From Mesorhizobium sp. L-8-3 (GTDB lineage Bacteria; Pseudomonadota; Alphaproteobacteria; Rhizobiales; Rhizobiaceae), in contig NZ_AP023262.1 of assembly GCF_016756615.1 (NCBI RefSeq), positions 1,858,501-1,922,500 of the forward strand: 64,000 nt of DNA, given 5' to 3'. The notes under the pieces were generated by a model. It was not told where the DNA came from. It did not search any database and worked only from the letters and a program-made list of their open reading frames with translations. Positions 46,350-56,499 of this stretch are shown here, in pieces. The translations under genes were made by a program, and so were the position numbers. Position 1 is the stretch's first letter; every line of letters starts with the position of its first letter.

Positions 46350-47267
46350 ATGACCGGGAGCGACGCTATACCTTTCGAAATCGTGCTGGAAAGCCGCGCG
46401 CGGGCGGTGGAGGCCGTGCTCGACGGCCTGCTTGACGAGCGATTGCTGGCCGGCGAGATCGCGCGTCCGCAACGGCTGCTGGCGGCGATGCGCCATGGCG
46501 TGCTCAACGGGGGCAAGCGCCTCAGGCCCTTCCTCGTGCTGGAGAGCGCTGCCATGCTGGGTGCCGCGGACGATCCGGCCATGCGGGTGGCCGCCGCGCT
46601 GGAATGCGTTCACTGCTATTCCCTGATCCATGACGATCTGCCCGCCATGGACAACGACGACCTGCGCCGCGGCCAGCCGACGGTGCACAAAGCCTTCGAC
46701 GAGGCGACGGCGATCCTGGCCGGCGACAGCCTGCTGACCTTCGCCTTCGATATCCTGGCCGACGAAGCGACCGCCCTGCCGCCGGCGCGGCGGCTCGAAC
46801 TCGTCCTGGCGCTTGCCCGTGCAGCCGGCCTCGGCGGCATGGCCGGCGGCCAGGCGCTGGACCTCCAGGCCGAGCGCCAGGCACCCGACGAGGCTGGCAT
46901 CATCACGCTTCAGGCAATGAAGACGGGCGCGCTGATACGCTTCGCCTGCGAAGCAGGCGCTATCGTTGCCGACGCGGCACCAGCCGACCGCGAGCGCCTC
47001 GCCGAATTCGGCTCGGCGATCGGCCTCGCCTTCCAGCTCGCCGACGATCTGCTCGATCTCACGGCCGACGCCGGCGCCATCGGCAAGGCGACCGGCAAGG
47101 ACGCCGCGGCCGGCAAGGCGACGCTCGCCGGGCTCTACGGCATCGACTGGACCCGGCGACAGCTCAAGGGGCTGGTGGAGCAGGCCGAGGCGCTGCTCGA
47201 TCCCTATGGCGATGCGGCTGCCCGCCTGCGTCAGGCGGCCACCTTCGTCGCGCGCCGGCGCAACTGA
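46350..47267 (+). CDS. Prenyl synthase (farnesyl/geranylgeranyl diphosphate synthase)
   Basis: A 305-residue trans-prenyltransferase. The first Asp-rich motif is DDLPAMDNDD near residue 94, the second DDLLD near 232, and GGKRLRPFL near residue 52 binds substrate diphosphate. IspA-like: it makes FPP or GGPP for quinones, carotenoids or hopanoids. The ATG at 46350 has no good ribosome site; a TTG at 46314 after GGGACGGGG is an alternative that would add 12 residues. Confidence 0.92.
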   Translation: MTGSDAIPFEIVLESRARAVEAVLDGLLDERLLAGEIARPQRLLAAMRHGVLNGGKRLRPFLVLESAAMLGAADDPAMRVAAALECVHCYSLIHDDLPAMDNDDLRRGQPTVHKAFDEATAILAGDSLLTFAFDILADEATALPPARRLELVLALARAAGLGGMAGGQALDLQAERQAPDEAGIITLQAMKTGALIRFACEAGAIVADAAPADRERLAEFGSAIGLAFQLADDLLDLTADAGAIGKATGKDAAAGKATLAGLYGIDWTRRQLKGLVEQAEALLDPYGDAAARLRQAATFVARRRN

Positions 47268-47360
47268 GCAGTGACATCCGAATCCGTTGCAGCGCTACCC
47301 TTCCCGGTAGAGGCCAGAACGTTTCTTTAATTCATATCGGTCGTAATCGGCTCCGCTCGC

Positions 47361-49727
47361 ATGTATCGAGTTGAGCGGAGCGGAGCCTTGCCGAAGTCCT
47401 CGTCCTTCATCCGATCGATCCGGATCCGCTACATTTCCGGGCTGCTGGTCATAGCGCTCGCGGCAGGCGGCGTCATGTTCGCGCTGAACAGGATGGCCTC
47501 ATACGAGCGGGAGATCGAGCAGCTCGGCGTCGGCATCGCGGCGCTTACCCGCGAGCTGCGCAATGCGAGCAGCTTCGCGGAGCAGACCTCGAATTCCTGG
47601 CGCCCCGAATCCCGCGGTGAGCTCGCCGGCGCTGCCCTCGGCCATGTCGAGCGGCTGAACGCGGCCATCGACGCCATCGGAGCAGACATCGCCGCGATCC
47701 GGCCGCGGCTGTCCGGCCCGGCGGCGGACGAGATGGATGCCGCCTCGATCAATGGCGACCTGTTCTGGTCGGCCCGCGATATGGTGCGCAATCTCGGCCT
47801 GCTGGCGGCGGCGGACAAATGGGACGAGTGGAGTGCTCGCGCCATCAAGAACCAGAACGACCTGTTCGCGCAACCCATGCTCACGCGAGCCCGTGTGGCT
47901 CTGGAGAACGAACGGCGTGCCGCCGGCGCCGAGGCCGCAAGGTTCCTGGTTACCGCCAGCGGCCTCGTGCTGCTCGTGCTTGGCGTCGTTGGGCTCTGGA
48001 TCTTCCGGCCGATGGAAAAGGCGATCCGCCGGGCCATCGAGGAATCGGAAGCGCTTCTGCTCAAGGCCGAGGCCGCCGACCGCGCCAAGTCCGAATTCCT
48101 TGCGAATATGAGCCATGAGATCCGCACGCCGATGAATGGCGTGCTCGGCATGGCCGAGCTGCTCGCCAGGACCGAGCTCAACAGCCGCCAGAAGACCTTC
48201 ACCGAGGTGATCGTCAAGTCGGGCAACGCGCTGCTCACCATCATCAACGATATCCTTGACTTCTCCAAGATCAATGCCGGCCAGATGACCCTCGATCCGG
48301 CGCCGTTCGGGCTCGCCGAGGCCGTGGAGGACGTCGCGACGCTGATCTGCGCCCGTGTCGCCGAGAAAGACCTCGAACTCATCGTGCGGGTCGATCCGCG
48401 CCTGCCCGAGACCCTGGTCGGCGATGTCGGACGCTTCCGGCAGATCGTCACCAACCTGCTCGGCAACGCCGTGAAGTTCACGGAGAAGGGCCACGTGCTG
48501 ATCGACGTGACCGGCGAGCGACGAGAGGGCGCGGTACATCTTCACATACGCGTCGAGGATACGGGCATCGGCATCCCGCCCGACAAGCTGCAGTCGGTGT
48601 TCGAGAAATTCGCGCAGGTCGACGGCTCCTCGACCCGCCGCCACGAGGGCACCGGTCTCGGCCTGGCGATCGCCGCGCGACTGGTCGACATGATGGGCGG
48701 CCGCATCGGCGTCGAGAGCCAGGTCGGGCGCGGCTCGGCGTTCTGGTTCACCGTGCCGCTGCCCGTCCACGAAGCAGAGCCCGCATCCGCGCCGGTCCCC
48801 GTCGACGTCACCGGCGCGCGGGTGCTCGTCATCGACGACAATGCGGTCAACCGTGAGATCCTGCTGGAGCAGTTGAGGAACTGGGGCTTCGACTGCGCGG
48901 CAGCCGAAAGCGGCGCGGTCGGTCTCGCTTTCCTCGACCGGGCAGCGCAGCTCGGGGCGCGGGTCGACGCCGTGATCCTCGACTACCAGATGCCCGGCAT
49001 GAACGGCGCCGATGTCGCCAGGGCGATCGCCGGGGATGCGCGCATCGCGAAGATACCCGTCATCCTGCTGACCTCTGTCGACCAGGTCGATTTCGGCCGG
49101 CTGGTGCTCGATTACGGCATCGCCGCCCATCTCACCAAGCCGGCCCGATCGGCGGTGCTGCTCGGAACGGTGATCGCCGTCATCCAGAAAGCGCGCTCGG
49201 GGGCCGGCCGCGCTGCCTTCGTCCGCCAGCCGGCGGAGCTCGCCCCGAAGCCGGCCTTCACCAAGCTCCGCACGTCGGTCGCGCCGCCTGCCGCCATCAA
49301 CGACATGCGTGAGGCGGCGGCCGTGGCGGCGCAGCAGATCGACATTTTGATCGCCGAGGACAATGAGGTGAACCAGCTCGTCTTCGGCCAGATCCTCAAC
49401 GGGCTCGGCCTGTCCTACCGCATCGCCGGCAACGGCCGCACGGCGGTCGAGCTGCATCGCACGCTGAAGCCGAAGCTGATCCTGATGGATGTCTCGATGC
49501 CCGAGATGAACGGCTACGAGGCTGCTCGCGCCATCCGCACGGTCGAAGCGTCGAGCGGCGCGCATACCCCGATCATCGGCGTCACCGCCCATGCGCTCAA
49601 GGGCGATCGGGAGAGGTGCATCGAGGCCGGCATGGACGACTATCTGCCGAAACCGGTCTCGCCGGACCGTCTCGGCGCCAAGATCGGCACCTGGCTCAGC
49701 GAACAGGCGCTGGCGAAGAGTGCGTGA
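47361..49727 (+). CDS. Hybrid sensor histidine kinase with two receiver domains
   Basis: 788 residues. Two membrane segments (about 24-42 and 194-214) flank a ~150-residue periplasmic sensor rich in helices, followed by a HisKA domain (SHEIRTPMNG, His252), a HATPase domain (NLLGNAVKFTEKGHV, DTGIGIPPDKL, EGTGLGLAI) and two REC domains. REC1 has VLVIDDNAVN and ILDYQMPGMNG; REC2 has ILIAEDNEVN and LMDVSMPEMNG, both with the Asp. REC1 keeps the Lys (LTKP). No Hpt domain or response-regulator gene is adjacent, so it phosphorelays to a partner elsewhere. Confidence 0.93.
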   Translation: MYRVERSGALPKSSSFIRSIRIRYISGLLVIALAAGGVMFALNRMASYEREIEQLGVGIAALTRELRNASSFAEQTSNSWRPESRGELAGAALGHVERLNAAIDAIGADIAAIRPRLSGPAADEMDAASINGDLFWSARDMVRNLGLLAAADKWDEWSARAIKNQNDLFAQPMLTRARVALENERRAAGAEAARFLVTASGLVLLVLGVVGLWIFRPMEKAIRRAIEESEALLLKAEAADRAKSEFLANMSHEIRTPMNGVLGMAELLARTELNSRQKTFTEVIVKSGNALLTIINDILDFSKINAGQMTLDPAPFGLAEAVEDVATLICARVAEKDLELIVRVDPRLPETLVGDVGRFRQIVTNLLGNAVKFTEKGHVLIDVTGERREGAVHLHIRVEDTGIGIPPDKLQSVFEKFAQVDGSSTRRHEGTGLGLAIAARLVDMMGGRIGVESQVGRGSAFWFTVPLPVHEAEPASAPVPVDVTGARVLVIDDNAVNREILLEQLRNWGFDCAAAESGAVGLAFLDRAAQLGARVDAVILDYQMPGMNGADVARAIAGDARIAKIPVILLTSVDQVDFGRLVLDYGIAAHLTKPARSAVLLGTVIAVIQKARSGAGRAAFVRQPAELAPKPAFTKLRTSVAPPAAINDMREAAAVAAQQIDILIAEDNEVNQLVFGQILNGLGLSYRIAGNGRTAVELHRTLKPKLILMDVSMPEMNGYEAARAIRTVEASSGAHTPIIGVTAHALKGDRERCIEAGMDDYLPKPVSPDRLGAKIGTWLSEQALAKSA

Positions 49728-49749
49728 CGTCCCCGTCCGGGGCCGTTCG

Positions 49750-50628
49750 TTACCTGTTGCGCAGCACGACGCAGGAGCCGCCGATCCGACGGAGCTGGTT
49801 GCAGATGCCGTTGGCCTCGCCGCGATCGTCGGCGCCGATCCTGACGGCATAGATGCCGCGCCGGCCGATCGGCGTACGCACCCGGCTCACCACTGGCTCG
49901 TGGCCGGCGAGCAATGCCGGGAAACGACCCTTCAGCCGCTGCCACTGCCTGATCGCCGCGGCCTGCCGGAAGTTGCCGGCTACCTGGATGCCCCAAGGCT
50001 TGACGTTGATGGCGGCCATCGGGATCGTAGCCGACATGATGATCGGCAGCTTGCGGCAGGCGTCACGGAAAGGGAGTTTCGGGTCGAGCGGTTGCACCGT
50101 GCCGGCATGCGCCTTGTCGCTGAAGCTGTCGGCCGGCTCACCCATGATGTCGATGACGTAGTTTTCCGTCTCCAGCGGCAGGAAGCCACCGCGCGCAAGC
50201 CAGCGCGAAACCCTGGATTCGCCGGCATTGTAGGCGGCCGCCGCCAGGCCGAGATTGCCGAAGCCGGCCTTGAGCTCGCCGAGGTAGCGCGCCGAGGCCG
50301 GGATCGCCTGGTCGATATCGTAGGGGTCGGCGAGGCCGCGCATCCTGGCTGTGCCAGGCATGAACTGCGCTATGCCTTGCGCACCCGCCGGGCTCAGCGC
50401 ATTCGGGTCGAAGCGGCTCTCTTTCCAGATGAGCCGTGCGAAGAAATCGGTCGGCAGCCCGTGACGGGTTGCGTGGGCCTCGATCAGGTCGCAGATGCGG
50501 TGGATGGTGGGCGGCAAGGACCGGCCCGGCGGATCGGCGCGCGCGGAGCCCCCATGGAGCGCTGCGCCAAGAAGCAGCGCCAGCCCGACCGTGGTCCTAT
50601 TCAGCCGCCTGCTTGCCGCTCCGGCCAT
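49750..50628 (-). CDS. Lytic transglycosylase with SPOR domain
   Basis: A 292-residue exported enzyme. After a signal peptide ([24 protein letters not shown]), the SLT domain has [31 protein letters not shown] (catalytic Glu in ESRF) and [22 protein letters not shown]. The C-terminal 75 residues ([13 protein letters not shown] to GGSCVVLRN) form a SPOR-like peptidoglycan-binding domain. The start at 50628 lies 32 bases inside the ispG 3' end, so the genes overlap and are probably co-transcribed. Confidence 0.92.
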   Translation of the reverse strand: MAGAASRRLNRTTVGLALLLGAALHGGSARADPPGRSLPPTIHRICDLIEAHATRHGLPTDFFARLIWKESRFDPNALSPAGAQGIAQFMPGTARMRGLADPYDIDQAIPASARYLGELKAGFGNLGLAAAAYNAGESRVSRWLARGGFLPLETENYVIDIMGEPADSFSDKAHAGTVQPLDPKLPFRDACRKLPIIMSATIPMAAINVKPWGIQVAGNFRQAAAIRQWQRLKGRFPALLAGHEPVVSRVRTPIGRRGIYAVRIGADDRGEANGICNQLRRIGGSCVVLRNR

Positions 50629-51850
50629 AACGCTGCTCGATATAGTCGGCGACCATCTTCTGGAAATCGGCGGCGATCCCAGGGCCGCGCAGCGTCGCGG
50701 CTTTCCGGCCGTCGATGAAGACGGGTGCCGTCGGCGTCTCTCCGGTGCCTGGCAGCGAGATGCCGATATCGGCATGTTTCGATTCGCCGGGGCCGTTGAC
50801 GATGCATCCCATCACCGCAACCTTCAGTTCCTCGACGCCGGGATAACGCTCCCGCCACACCGGCATGTTCCTGCGGATGTCGGCCTGGATCTCCTGCGCA
50901 AGCTCCTGGAACACGGTCGAGGTGGTTCTCCCGCAGCCGGGGCAGGCGGCGACGATCGGGATGAACTGGCGGAAGCCCATGGTCTGCAGCAGTTCCTGCG
51001 CCACCTGGACCTCGCGCGTGCGATCGCCGCCGGGTTCGGGCGTCAGCGAAATGCGGATCGTGTCGCCGATCCCCTGCTGCAAAAGGATGCCCATGGCGGC
51101 GGAGGATGCGACGATGCCCTTGGTGCCCATGCCGGCCTCGGTGAGGCCGAGATGCAGCGCATGGTCGGAACGCTGCGCGAGTTCGGCATAGACCGCGATC
51201 AGGTCCTGCACCTGGCTGACCTTGGCCGACAGTATGATCCGGTCGCGCGGCAGGCCGATTTCCTCGGCCGCCTCGGCCGACAGCAGCGCCGACTGCACGA
51301 TCGCCTCGCGCGTCACCTGCTGGGCGGTCAGCGGCGAGCCGTTTTTCTGGTTGTCGTCCATCAACCGGGTGAGCAGGTCCTGATCGAGCGAGCCCCAGTT
51401 GACCCCGATGCGCACCGGCTTGCCGTAGCGGATCGCCATCTCCACGATCGCGGCGAACTGCTTGTCCTTCTTTTCCTTGAAGCCGACATTGCCGGGATTG
51501 ATGCGGTATTTGGCGAGCGCCTCGGCGCAGGCCGGATGATCTGCAAGCAAACGGTGGCCAATATAATGGAAGTCGCCGACCAGCGGCACGTCGATGCCGA
51601 GCCGCATAAGCCGTTCATGGATGCGCGGCACGGCCGCCGCGCTCTCGTCCCGGTCGACGGTGATGCGTACGATCTCGGAGCCCGCCTTGTGAAGCGCGGC
51701 GACCTGCGCCACCGTCTGGTCGATATCGGCCGTGTCGGTATTGGTCATCGACTGCACCACGACCGGCGCGCCGCCGCCGACCATGACACCGCCGACATCG
51801 ACCCCGACCGAGGCGCGGCGGGGGAAGGGGGAGGAAAAATACCCGGTCAT
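50597..51850 (-). CDS. ispG: 4-hydroxy-3-methylbut-2-enyl-diphosphate synthase
   Basis: 417 residues. Iron-sulfur enzyme of the MEP isoprenoid pathway. [39 protein letters not shown] and GCIVNGPGE (Fe-S cysteines) identify it. The ATG at 51850 gives [12 protein letters not shown]; earlier residues in the open frame are not conserved. It ends inside the start of the lytic transglycosylase gene. Confidence 0.96.
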   Translation of the reverse strand: MTGYFSSPFPRRASVGVDVGGVMVGGGAPVVVQSMTNTDTADIDQTVAQVAALHKAGSEIVRITVDRDESAAAVPRIHERLMRLGIDVPLVGDFHYIGHRLLADHPACAEALAKYRINPGNVGFKEKKDKQFAAIVEMAIRYGKPVRIGVNWGSLDQDLLTRLMDDNQKNGSPLTAQQVTREAIVQSALLSAEAAEEIGLPRDRIILSAKVSQVQDLIAVYAELAQRSDHALHLGLTEAGMGTKGIVASSAAMGILLQQGIGDTIRISLTPEPGGDRTREVQVAQELLQTMGFRQFIPIVAACPGCGRTTSTVFQELAQEIQADIRRNMPVWRERYPGVEELKVAVMGCIVNGPGESKHADIGISLPGTGETPTAPVFIDGRKAATLRGPGIAADFQKMVADYIEQRYGRSGKQAAE

Positions 51851-52008
51851 GTCGGGTGGCCTCTCGCGTTTGGGGCAATCCTGGAAGCGCCGGAACCTGT
51901 TCGGTTCGGAACCCGCGGCCGGGAATTGCGCAGAAAGATGCGGTCCGGCCCTGAGGTGGAGGAGCGCGCGCCGTCTGTCAATATGCAGCGAGGGCGCAGC
52001 CGCCAATC

Positions 52009-52043
52009 AAAAGCCCCGGCAGGCTCGCACCCGCCGGGGCCTC
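52009..52043 (-). terminator. Rho-independent terminator of the MHS transporter gene
   Basis: On the minus strand GCCCCGGC, a 12-base loop and GCCGGGGC followed by TTTTGATT. It separates the transporter gene from ispG. Confidence 0.8.
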
Positions 52044-52061
52044 TTTCGGGGCTCGCCGGAG

Positions 52062-53945
52062 CTAGTCCTTGGCGTGGAGGTCGGTGCCGAGCGTGTCCTT
52101 GACGAAGATCATGCCGATGATCAGCGACATGGCCGCGATGGCGATCGGGTACCAGAGGCCGTAGTAGATGTCGCCGGCCGCCGCGCTCATGGCGAACACT
52201 GTCGCCGGAAGCAGACCGCCGAACCAGCCGTTGCCGATGTGGTAGGGCAGCGACATGCCGGTGTAGCGGATGCGGGTCGGGAACATCTCGACCAGGATCG
52301 CCGCGATCGGGCCGTAGACCATCGTCACATAGACGATGAGCACGAACAGGATGGCGATGATCATCGGCCAGTTCACGCCTGCCGGATCGGCGACCATCTT
52401 GAAGGCGCCGGCGCCGGGGATGCTGAAGACAGAAACTTCGGTCGCGCCGGCCGCTTCCTCGGCCGTGACCAGCTTGTCCTTGATCGCCTGCTCGACCGGA
52501 ACCGTTGTCTTTTCTCCGCCGCGGATCGCGGCCGCGTCGAGCTTCAGTTCGGGATTGGCGGCGATGAAAGCGTCGAGCTTCTGGTCGGCGACCTTCGCTG
52601 CGTCGCGCACCAGCGGATAGCCGGCGCCTTGCAGGGCGACGTTCACAGCCTTTGCGAAGGCTGCGTCCTTGACCTTGGCCTGGTCGCCGGCGGCAACGGC
52701 GTCGAAGGACTCGATCGTCGTCTCGCCGATAGTGACGGTGGCCGCCTTGCCGGCCTCCCCAATCACCACATCATAGGGCACCGAGTTCCGGGTCAGGAAG
52801 GAGGTGGCTATGTCGCAGGAAGTGGTGAACTTCGCCGTGCCGGTCGGGTTGAACTGGAACCTGCAGTCGCCGGGAGCAGCCGTGATCTTCGCGCGGACAT
52901 TCTGCTGCGCCGTGGCGAGCGCCGGATTGGCGGCCCAGGTCAGCGCCTTGAACAACGGGAAGTAGGTCATGATGGCGAGCGCCAGGCCGGCCATGATGAT
53001 CGGCTTGCGGCCGACCTTGTCGGACAGCCAGCCGAACACGACGAAGAAGACCGTGCCAAGCGCGAGCGCGATGGCGATCATCACGTTGACCGACTGGGCA
53101 TCGACCTTGAGCACGTTCTGCAGGAAGAACAGAGCGTAGAACTGGCCCGAATACCACACCACGGCCTGGCCGGCGGTGAGGCCGAACAGAGCAAGCAGCG
53201 CGATCCTGGCGTTCTTCCACTGGCCGAAGGCTTCCGAGAGCGGGGCCTTGGAGCCCTTGCCCTCTTCCTTCATGCGCTGGAAGGTCGGCGACTCGTTGAG
53301 CGACAGCCGGATCCAGACGGAGACGCCGAGGAGCGCGACCGAGACGAGGAACGGAATGCGCCAGCCCCAGGCCGCGAAGTCTTCCTTGCTCATCACGCCC
53401 TGGATGGCGAGGATGACGATCAGCGACAGGAACAGGCCTAGCGTCGCGGTCGTCTGGATCCAGGACGTGTAGTAGCCGCGGCGGTCGTCGGGAGCATGCT
53501 CCGCGACATAGGTCGCGGCGCCGCCATATTCGCCGCCCAACGCCAGGCCCTGCAGCATGCGCAGCGCGATCAGGATGACCGGCGCGGCGATGCCCCAACT
53601 CGCCGAGCCAGGCAGAAGGCCGACCAGGAAGGTCGACAGGCCCATGATGAGGATGGTGACGAGGAACGTGTATTTGCGGCCGACCAGGTCGCCGATGCGG
53701 CCGAAGACGAGCGCGCCGAACGGGCGGACGAGAAAGCCCGCGGCGAAGGCCAGCAGCGCGAAGATGTTGCGCGTCGCCTCGGGATACTGGCTGAAGAAGG
53801 TCGCGCCAATGAAGGCGGCGAGCGAGCCGTAGAGATAGAAGTCGTACCATTCGAAGACGGTGCCGAGCGAGGAAGCGAAGATGACCTTCTTTTCCTCCCG
53901 CGACATGCTTCGGCTCGAGCTGCCGACGATTGCCGTAACTGCCAT
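52062..53945 (-). CDS. MFS transporter of the metabolite:H+ symporter type with a large insert
   Basis: A 627-residue transporter. It begins FASSLGTVFEWYDFYLYGSLAAFIG, has LVRPFGALVFGRIGDLVGRKYTFLVT and GGEYGGAATYVAEHAP, the MHS (ShiA/ProP/CitA-like) signature set. Usual members have about 430-450 residues; here roughly residues 340-515 form a hydrophilic insert (with VTIGETTIESFDAVAAGDQAK and DAAAIRGGEKTTVPVEQAIKD) between two membrane blocks. The C-terminal block resumes with VNWPMIIAILFVLIVYVTMVYG. Substrate unknown; dicarboxylates or osmolytes are typical for the group. Confidence 0.9.
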   Translation of the reverse strand: MAVTAIVGSSSRSMSREEKKVIFASSLGTVFEWYDFYLYGSLAAFIGATFFSQYPEATRNIFALLAFAAGFLVRPFGALVFGRIGDLVGRKYTFLVTILIMGLSTFLVGLLPGSASWGIAAPVILIALRMLQGLALGGEYGGAATYVAEHAPDDRRGYYTSWIQTTATLGLFLSLIVILAIQGVMSKEDFAAWGWRIPFLVSVALLGVSVWIRLSLNESPTFQRMKEEGKGSKAPLSEAFGQWKNARIALLALFGLTAGQAVVWYSGQFYALFFLQNVLKVDAQSVNVMIAIALALGTVFFVVFGWLSDKVGRKPIIMAGLALAIMTYFPLFKALTWAANPALATAQQNVRAKITAAPGDCRFQFNPTGTAKFTTSCDIATSFLTRNSVPYDVVIGEAGKAATVTIGETTIESFDAVAAGDQAKVKDAAFAKAVNVALQGAGYPLVRDAAKVADQKLDAFIAANPELKLDAAAIRGGEKTTVPVEQAIKDKLVTAEEAAGATEVSVFSIPGAGAFKMVADPAGVNWPMIIAILFVLIVYVTMVYGPIAAILVEMFPTRIRYTGMSLPYHIGNGWFGGLLPATVFAMSAAAGDIYYGLWYPIAIAAMSLIIGMIFVKDTLGTDLHAKD

Positions 53946-54198
53946 GGGTCGTAGTCCTCCCGTGAGACCTCGGATGATCCGCTGTTCCGCGCATCGCTCA
54001 TCTCACTCGGGATGCGCGCCAGTGCGCGGAGACTGTCACAGTCATCCTTGGAAAGGCAGCGATGCTTTGGGATTATGACTTTTGTCCTACACCGAAAGAC
54101 CATAGCTGTCGCTCAGGAAGCCGGCGATGATCGTGCCCGCGGCCGAAGGAGGCGCGGCCGCATCGCCCAATCTTGGCCGGGCGCCGGCTGTTCGTGGA

Positions 54199-55050
54199 CT
54201 ATTGGCCGCCGGTTACGGCATTGGGAGGAGGCATCCGCGCAGCCCCGGCGGATGGAACGGCATCACGCAAGCTGCTTGCAAACGCGCTCGCCGTCGCAAC
54301 GCCGGCGCCGGTTTCCATGCCGCGGGCGATGGCCCGAACCATTTCGGTGCCCACAATGGCGCCGTCGGCGATCTCGCTTAGCATCCTGACATCGGCGGGC
54401 GTCTTGATGCCGAAGCCGACGCAGATAGGCAGCGAGGTGCAGGCGCGAATGCGCTCGACCAGGTGTCGCACCGTCTTCGAATCCGGGGTCGCCGCGCCCG
54501 TGGCGCCGTATGTCGAGACGCAATAGATGAAGCCCGTGGCCCGAGCGACCAGTTGCTTCAGCCGCTCATCGCTCGCATTGGCTGCAATCAGCCTAATGAA
54601 GTTCAAGCCGGCCCTGAGGGCGGGCAGGCAGAGCTCCTCGTCCATCTCGGGCGGCAGGTCGACGACGATCAGCCCGTCGATGCCGGCTTCGAGCGCGTCG
54701 GCCACGAAGCGCTCGACCCCGTAGCTGTAGATCGGGTTGTAGTAGCCCATCATGATGACGGGCGTGTCGGCGTCGTGCCTGCGGAACTCGCGGGCGAGCT
54801 GCAGCGTCCTGGCCAGGGTCTGGCCGCCCTTCAGCGCCCGCAGCCCCGCCGCCTGGATCGCCGGGCCGTCGGCCATCGGGTCGGAGAACGGCATGCCGAG
54901 CTCGATCACGTCGCTGCCGGCCCCGGGCAGCGCCTTCATGATCGACAGCGAGGTGTCGTAGTCGGGGTCGCCCCCCATGAAATAGGTGACCAGCGCCGGG
55001 CGGCCCTCGGCCTTGAGCTTTGCGAAGCGGCGGTCGATGCGGGTCGTCAT
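54199..55050 (-). CDS. trpA: Tryptophan synthase alpha subunit
   Basis: 283 residues. TrpA signatures: [67 protein letters not shown] and [11 protein letters not shown]. Starts three bases after the trpB stop, hence co-translated. It converts indole-glycerol phosphate to indole for TrpB. Confidence 0.97.
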   Translation of the reverse strand: MTTRIDRRFAKLKAEGRPALVTYFMGGDPDYDTSLSIMKALPGAGSDVIELGMPFSDPMADGPAIQAAGLRALKGGQTLARTLQLAREFRRHDADTPVIMMGYYNPIYSYGVERFVADALEAGIDGLIVVDLPPEMDEELCLPALRAGLNFIRLIAANASDERLKQLVARATGFIYCVSTYGATGAATPDSKTVRHLVERIRACTSLPICVGFGIKTPADVRMLSEIADGAIVGTEMVRAIARGMETGAGVATASAFASSLRDAVPSAGAARMPPPNAVTGGQ

Positions 55051-55052
55051 GA

Positions 55053-56303
55053 TCAGATCTCCATGCCCATCATCTGGGCCACCGTATGCACGTCCTTGTC
55101 GCCGCGGCCCGACAGGTTGACGACGACGATCCGGTCCTTGTCCATGGCGGGCGCGAGCTTGACCGCATGGGCGATGGCATGGGCCGATTCCAGCGCCGGG
55201 ATGATGCCCTCGACCTTGGTGGTCAGCTGGAACGCGTCGAGCGCCTCGTCGTCGAGGATGGGCACATAGTCGACGCGGCCGCTGTCGCGCAGCCAGGCAT
55301 GCTCGGGCCCGACGCCGGGATAGTCGAGCCCGGCCGAGATCGAATGGCCGTCGAGGATCTGGCCGTCGTCGTTCTGCAGGAGATAGGTGCGGTTGCCGTG
55401 CAGCACGCCCGGCCGCCCGGCATTCATCGAGGCGCAGTGCTCGATGCCGTCGAGGCCGCGGCCGCCGGCCTCGACGCCGACGATCCTGACGCCGCGGTCG
55501 TCGAGGAAGGGATGGAAGATACCGATGGCGTTGGAGCCGCCGCCGACGGCGGCGATGACGACGTCGGGCAGGCGGCCCTCCTGCTCGAGGATCTGGGCCC
55601 GCGCTTCCGCGCCGATCACCGACTGGAAGTCGCGCACCAGCTCCGGATAGGGATGCGGCCCGGCGGCGGTGCCGATCAGATAATAGGTGTCCTCGACATT
55701 GGTCACCCAGTCGCGCAGCGCCTCGTTCATGGCGTCCTTCAGCGTGCCGTGGCCGGCCGACACCGGCCGCACCTCGGCGCCCAAAAGCTTCATGCGGAAC
55801 ACGTTGGGCTTTTGCCGCTCGACGTCGGTGGCGCCCATATAGACCACGCACGGATAGCCGAAGCGGGCGGCGACCGTGGCCGAGGCGACGCCGTGCTGGC
55901 CCGCACCCGTCTCGGCGATGATGCGCTTCTTGCCCATGCGCTTGGCCAGGAGGATCTGGCCGAGGCAGTTGTTGATCTTGTGCGAGCCGGTGTGGTTGAG
56001 GTCCTCGCGCTTGAAATAGACCTTGGCGCCGCCCCCGCGGCCCTTGGCCGCGGACACCTCACGCAGATGGCGCGTCAGCCCCTCGGCGAAATAGAGCTTC
56101 GAGGGCCGGCCGGCATAAAAGGTCGACAGCGCCTGCAACTCGGCGCGGAAGGCCGGGTCGTCCCTGGCTTCGTTCCAGTGCCGTTCGAGGTCGAGGATCA
56201 GCGGCATCAGCGTCTCGGCCACGAAGCGGCCGCCGAAGATGCCGAACATGCCCTGCTCGTCGGGGCCGGTGCGGAAGGAATTCGGATCTAAGGGCTTGTT
56301 CAT
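55053..56303 (-). CDS. trpB: Tryptophan synthase beta subunit
   Basis: 416 residues, PLP enzyme. It contains [39 protein letters not shown] with the PLP Lys, GGGSNAIG and [10 protein letters not shown]. An AAGGA site eight bases upstream supports the ATG at 56303. First of the trpBA pair; trpF is not upstream here, and accD/folC do not follow trpA. Confidence 0.97.
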   Translation of the reverse strand: MNKPLDPNSFRTGPDEQGMFGIFGGRFVAETLMPLILDLERHWNEARDDPAFRAELQALSTFYAGRPSKLYFAEGLTRHLREVSAAKGRGGGAKVYFKREDLNHTGSHKINNCLGQILLAKRMGKKRIIAETGAGQHGVASATVAARFGYPCVVYMGATDVERQKPNVFRMKLLGAEVRPVSAGHGTLKDAMNEALRDWVTNVEDTYYLIGTAAGPHPYPELVRDFQSVIGAEARAQILEQEGRLPDVVIAAVGGGSNAIGIFHPFLDDRGVRIVGVEAGGRGLDGIEHCASMNAGRPGVLHGNRTYLLQNDDGQILDGHSISAGLDYPGVGPEHAWLRDSGRVDYVPILDDEALDAFQLTTKVEGIIPALESAHAIAHAVKLAPAMDKDRIVVVNLSGRGDKDVHTVAQMMGMEI

Positions 56304-56499
56304 ACGTCTCGTCCTTGCTCGACGGCGATAATCACCTCGCCGGCGGGGAACAGGTCAAATGGAACCGTCATGGCGGGCGGTTCGATATTATGCTTTATTT
56401 TCAATAGCGTACTCGATCGTTCGATGAGCTGCCGATCGCCTGCTTGTCCACCCCGGCCGGATAGACAACCCGCCCCGACGTCCCTATCCTTTCGTCAAG

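Noticed and set aside
54199..55851. trpA extended upstream by about 267 codons
   Set aside because: The extension overlaps trpB in another frame and is low-complexity; trpA begins at 55050.
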